DNA of 9,538 nt from Paracoccaceae bacterium (GTDB lineage Bacteria > Pseudomonadota > Alphaproteobacteria > Rhodobacterales > Rhodobacteraceae): positions 7,862 through 17,399 of the forward strand of contig JAESQH010000058.1 of the NCBI GenBank assembly GCA_016765235.1. Direction: 5' to 3'. Shown in pieces: positions 7,112 through 9,538 of this stretch. The translations under genes were made by a program, and so were the position numbers. The notes under the pieces were generated by a model. That model ran no database searches, had not been told where the DNA came from, and saw only the letters and a list, made by a program, of their open reading frames with translations. The first letter of the stretch is position 1, and every line of letters starts with the position of its first letter.

Positions 7112-8286
7112 AGGTTCCCCTCCACGGTCACAGCCGCTTGATCCAGACGCTTCAACGCCTCGTCAATTTCGGCAATGGTTATGTTAAGCGGTGGCAGCAA
7201 ACGGACCACATTGTCAGCCGCCGGAACGGTCAGAATATGGGCTTCATACCCCGCGTTTATCACGTCAATATTGGTCGCGCTACATTTCAAGCCAATCATC
7301 AACCCCTCGCCGCGCACACTGTCGAATACATCGGGATGCGAGGCAACCAGCCCCTCCAACCCTTGACGAAAATGTCCGGCCAAACGGTTAACATTTTCCA
7401 GAAACTCCGGCGTGGCAATTTGATCCATAACCGCACACCCAACAGCACAAGCCATTGGATTTCCACCATAAGTCGTACCGTGCGAGCCTGCCACCATGCC
7501 AACAGCAGCGCGTTCAGTTGCCAGACAAGCCCCCAACGGAAAGCCCCCGCCGATGCCTTTGGCAATCGCCATGATATCAGGCGTAACACCAGCCCATTCA
7601 TGCGCGAACAGCTTGCCAGTCCGCCCAACGCCGCACTGAATCTCGTCCATCACCAGCAGCAATCCATGCTCATCGCAAAGGGCGCGAATGGCCTGCAAAT
7701 CTGCTTCTGTAATCACACGAATTCCGCCTTCGCCCTGAACAGGCTCCAACATAATCGCCGCCGTTTCAGGCCCGATGGCGGCCTTAAGTGCATCCATATC
7801 GCCGAACGGTACATGGTCAAATCCGGGCATAAGTGGCCCAAAACCTTTGGTCAGCTTCTCGCCACCAGCAGCAGAAATCATCGCCATTGTCCGCCCATGA
7901 AACGAGCCTTCAAACGTAATCACCCGGAACCGTTCCGGCTGCTCGATATGGTCGAAATACTTGCGAACCATCTTCACCGAAGCCTCGGTCGCCTCGGTCC
8001 CCGAATTGGTGAAAAACACCGTATCAGCGAAGGTATGTTCAACCAAACGTTCGGCCAAGGCCTCCTGATTTGGGATGTTGTAAAGGTTGGACGTGTGCCA
8101 CAGTCGTTGTGCCTGATCCGTCAACGCAGCAACGAGGATGGGGTTCGCATGACCAAGGGAATTCACGGCAATGCCAGCCCCCATGTCCAGATAGCGGGTT
8201 CCATCTTCGGTTTCCAGCCAAGGGCCCTGACCTTTCACGAATGAAAGCGGTGCCCGCGCATAAGTCGGTAGTACGGGGCTAATCAC
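7108..8286 (-). CDS. argD: Acetylornithine aminotransferase
   Basis: PLP-dependent class III aminotransferase that converts N-acetylglutamate semialdehyde to N-acetylornithine using glutamate; many homologues also act on succinyldiaminopimelate (lysine pathway). From the proposed start it has 392 residues, the usual size. The N-terminus MISPVLPTYARAPLSFVKG aligns with the common ArgD opening. NSGTEATEASVK (94-105) binds the cofactor phosphate, Asp214 in MDEIQCGVGRTG contacts the PLP ring, and Lys243 in AIAKGIGGGFP forms the Schiff base. The start is the GTG at 8284-8286: AAGGAG lies 8 nt upstream, and an upstream in-frame GTG at 8328 would add 14 residues with no family match and would begin within the leader hairpin. 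First gene of argD-argF. The leader holds a terminator-like hairpin and an overlapping short ORF, suggesting control by attenuation or translation. Confidence 0.96.
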   Translation of the reverse strand: MISPVLPTYARAPLSFVKGQGPWLETEDGTRYLDMGAGIAVNSLGHANPILVAALTDQAQRLWHTSNLYNIPNQEALAERLVEHTFADTVFFTNSGTEATEASVKMVRKYFDHIEQPERFRVITFEGSFHGRTMAMISAAGGEKLTKGFGPLMPGFDHVPFGDMDALKAAIGPETAAIMLEPVQGEGGIRVITEADLQAIRALCDEHGLLLVMDEIQCGVGRTGKLFAHEWAGVTPDIMAIAKGIGGGFPLGACLATERAAVGMVAGSHGTTYGGNPMACAVGCAVMDQIATPEFLENVNRLAGHFRQGLEGLVASHPDVFDSVRGEGLMIGLKCSATNIDVINAGYEAHILTVPAADNVVRLLPPLNITIAEIDEALKRLDQAAVTVEGNL

Positions 8287-8362
8287 GTCTGTTACTCCTT
8301 TGCGGTCGTCCAAAATGAAAACACCCACCTGCGACCATTGCGGTGGGTGAGTTTTGGTTCAT
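8279..8362 (-). CDS. Putative 27-codon leader ORF overlapping the argD start
   Basis: From ATG at 8360-8362 to TAG at 8279-8281, in a different frame from argD. It starts MNQNSPTAMVAGGCF and ends GRPQRSNRRD. It has four Arg codons in its last nine residues (CGA, AGG, AGA, CGT). It reads through the leader hairpin, then the argD ribosome-binding site (the AGG Arg codon is part of AAGGAG), and its CGT-GAT codons contain the argD GTG start. A translating or stalled ribosome here would cover the argD initiation region. Against it: no clear ribosome-binding site precedes its ATG (a CCGG-TTT-CCGG mini-hairpin does), and the Arg content is partly forced by the Shine-Dalgarno bases. A TTGACA at 8394-8399 (minus strand) lacks a convincing -10 partner. 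Confidence 0.35.
   Translation of the reverse strand: MNQNSPTAMVAGGCFHFGRPQRSNRRD
8312..8349 (-). promoter_or_regulatory. Terminator-like hairpin in the argD leader (candidate attenuator)
   Basis: On the minus strand CACCCACC pairs perfectly with GGTGGGTG (8 bp) over a 12-nt loop. The loop can pair a further GC/GC and one G-T around a bulge. The stem is followed by TTTTCATTTT. This is the form of an intrinsic terminator, yet it lies about 25 nt before the argD GTG in a divergent intergenic region. No upstream gene on that strand needs terminating, so premature termination of the arg transcript is the natural reading. On the plus strand the stem is followed by AGTTTT, so partial function in the exporter's direction is possible. 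Confidence 0.6.
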
Positions 8363-8399
8363 GCCGGAAACCGGACTTTAAGTCAATCGGAGGTGTCAA

Positions 8400-8435
8400 A
8401 TGACTGGATGTTACGGCGATGCCAAACTAATCTGA
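8400..8435 (+). CDS. Possible 11-codon upstream ORF before the EamA transporter
   Basis: ATG at 8400-8402 follows GGAGGTG with ideal spacing and reads MTGCYGDAKLI then TGA at 8433-8435. The site is a better ribosome-binding site than that of the transporter gene 40 bp further on. It could be a leader peptide for the transporter or a chance ORF; it has no recognisable motif. If translated, it would lie in the transporter's 5' leader. Confidence 0.3.
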   Translation: MTGCYGDAKLI

Positions 8436-8475
8436 CCTTCTCCAAAACGCATTCATATCAACAGGAATTCCCCAC

Positions 8476-9348
8476 ATGGATACGAATAAACTGGCGTTTA
8501 CAGTTTTCCTTATGCTTGTCGCCAGCGCACTGGTCGCGGGAACCAGCCTGTTGGCCAAAACACTTGGCACAGATGTTTTCGGGCCTGCCCTGAACCCTTT
8601 TCAGATAACGGCAGGCAGGTATGTTTTCGCGTTAATGATGTTGATTGTAACAACCGCCATCGTTCGCCCGAAATTCACTCGCCCCGCGCTGCACCTGCAC
8701 GTTGGTCGCTCCTTCGCGGGATGGTTCGGTGTCACCTGCATGTTCACAGCCGCTACGCTAATCCCCCTCGCCGATGCAACTGCAATTACCATGTTAAACC
8801 CAATGATAGCGATGCTGTTGGCCATTCCATTACTGGGCGAGATAGTTGGACCACGCCGATGGGGAGCAGCGGCGCTTTCTTTGATCGGAGCCTTCCTGCT
8901 AATCCGCCCCGGCGCTTCAACCTTCGACCCGGCGGCCCTTATCGCACTGCTGGCGGCCTTCGTGCTGGCATTCGAAATCATCATCGTCAAACTGTTAAGC
9001 CGTCGCGAGGGCACTTTACAAATCCTGTTATTCTCCAATGGTTTTGGAACGATACTTGCCGGAATTTCGGTGATGTTTGTCTGGATATGGCCAACACCTA
9101 TGCAGTGGCTGGGGCTGGCGGCAATTGGCGCCCTTATGGTTTGTGCACAGGCCATTTTCTTGCTGGCCTTGCGCCGTGGTGACGCCAGCTTTGTCGCCCC
9201 CCTATTTTACTTCACGCTCGTTTTCGCGGCGTTCTATGACTTCGCAATATTCGGCGTAATCCCTTCGGCCCTAAGCAACGCAGGTGCTGGAATTGTCATC
9301 CTCGGCGCAGTACTAATGGCATGGAGCGAAAGGCGACGTTTGCGATGA
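8476..9348 (+). CDS. EamA-family (DMT superfamily) transporter
   Basis: Inner-membrane transporter of the drug/metabolite superfamily, 290 residues, with about ten hydrophobic segments arranged as two EamA repeats (about 10-140 and 150-285). First-repeat features include TAGRYVFALMMLIV, followed by FTAATLIPLADATAITMLNP, the conserved segment in this family that precedes LLGE (119-122). The second repeat ends ...AGAGIVILGAVLMAWSE with a basic tail ERRRLR. The ATG at 8476 follows AGGA by about 9 nt. Members export or import amino acids, purines, S-adenosylmethionine and other small metabolites, and substrate cannot be read from sequence. It diverges from argD, which makes amino-acid or metabolite export a guess only. 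Its TGA overlaps a possible small downstream ORF as ATGA. Confidence 0.92.
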   Translation: MDTNKLAFTVFLMLVASALVAGTSLLAKTLGTDVFGPALNPFQITAGRYVFALMMLIVTTAIVRPKFTRPALHLHVGRSFAGWFGVTCMFTAATLIPLADATAITMLNPMIAMLLAIPLLGEIVGPRRWGAAALSLIGAFLLIRPGASTFDPAALIALLAAFVLAFEIIIVKLLSRREGTLQILLFSNGFGTILAGISVMFVWIWPTPMQWLGLAAIGALMVCAQAIFLLALRRGDASFVAPLFYFTLVFAAFYDFAIFGVIPSALSNAGAGIVILGAVLMAWSERRRLR

Positions 9349-9461
9349 TTACCGTGGAATCTCTGCAACGGTCGGGGCTTGGCGCTCTGATGGCCGTCCT
9401 CGGCTCCGTCCATCGTTTGATGGACGACCGGCACCGCTTAAGGCTCGACAGGTTAACGTAG
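9345..9461 (+). CDS. Possible 38-residue small ORF coupled to the EamA gene
   Basis: The ATG at 9345-9347 overlaps the transporter's stop (ATGA), the pattern of translational coupling. It encodes MITVESLQRSGLGALMAVLG followed by a charged Arg/Asp/Leu-rich tail ending DRLT, with TAG at 9459-9461. The middle is mildly hydrophobic. No family is recognised. A weak AAAGG lies 12-13 nt upstream. It could be a true small protein, the broken start of a longer gene, or chance. Confidence 0.3.
   Translation: MITVESLQRSGLGALMAVLGSVHRLMDDRHRLRLDRLT
9407..9426. other. Perfect 8-bp hairpin downstream of the EamA gene
   Basis: CGTCCATC-GTTT-GATGGACG is a perfect 8-bp stem with a 4-nt loop, 59 bp after the transporter stop. 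There is no T-run on either side, so it is not a standard intrinsic terminator; it also lies within the possible small ORF. I see nothing recognisable in the remaining bases to 9538. Confidence 0.5.
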
Positions 9462-9538
9462 GAAGGCCCGCCTCTTGAAACATTCTTGCGACGTATCCAC
9501 TTTATTAACCGTAGGCGCATAAACGCGACCTACCAAAA

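Noticed and set aside
7138..8244. 368-codon open frame on the plus strand
   Set aside because: Lies wholly opposite argD, whose catalytic motifs are intact; a codon-bias shadow.
1..9538. CRISPR array, tRNA/rRNA, toxin-antitoxin, phage or defence island
   Set aside because: No regularly spaced repeats, cloverleaf sequences or marker genes were seen in any part of the window.
9349..9538. Structured RNA (SRP, RNase P or tmRNA) downstream of EamA
   Set aside because: Searched by eye for the signature cores of these RNAs; only a lone 8-bp hairpin is present.

Overview
The window looks like chromosome from an alphaproteobacterium, most likely the Rhodobacterales/Roseobacter group. The grounds are the short methionyl-tRNA synthetase type with a KFSTS signature, the tight argD-argF pair, the style of the IS30 transposase, and short G+C-rich palindromic repeats between genes. 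This placement is inferred from protein character, not from any search.

Layout, left to right. On the minus strand: the first 460 codons of metG (its 3' end lies beyond base 1), a class I glutamine amidotransferase, and an orphan oligopeptide-type ABC permease. The permease stretch lies between two diverged direct copies of the amidotransferase 5' region (about 2162-2279 and 3340-3512). One copy also carries a 25-bp palindromic repeat that recurs beside metG. On the plus strand: a PLP-dependent threonine-aldolase-type enzyme, then about 30 bp downstream a complete but dead IS30-family insertion sequence with recognisable inverted repeats (4790-6057). Its transposase has three lesions: a frameshift, an in-frame stop, and a 40-bp hairpin-bearing insertion just before the first catalytic Asp codon. 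Beyond the IS, on the minus strand, comes an argD-argF operon with overlapping stop and start codons. Divergent from it, on the plus strand, is an EamA/DMT-family exporter, followed by a possible tiny coupled ORF.

Core functions are translation (MetRS) and arginine biosynthesis: ArgD makes N-acetylornithine and ArgF turns ornithine into citrulline. The centre (about 2268-6057: orphan permease, threonine aldolase, dead IS, repeats) reads like an accessory patch between conserved genes.

No defence system, CRISPR array, tRNA, rRNA or prophage is visible. The most interesting regulatory signal is in the argD-EamA divergent region. A terminator-shaped hairpin with a T-tract sits about 25 nt upstream of the argD start, inside a 27-codon leader ORF whose arginine-rich end runs through the argD ribosome-binding site and start codon. 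A separate 11-codon ORF with a strong ribosome-binding site precedes the exporter on the other strand.
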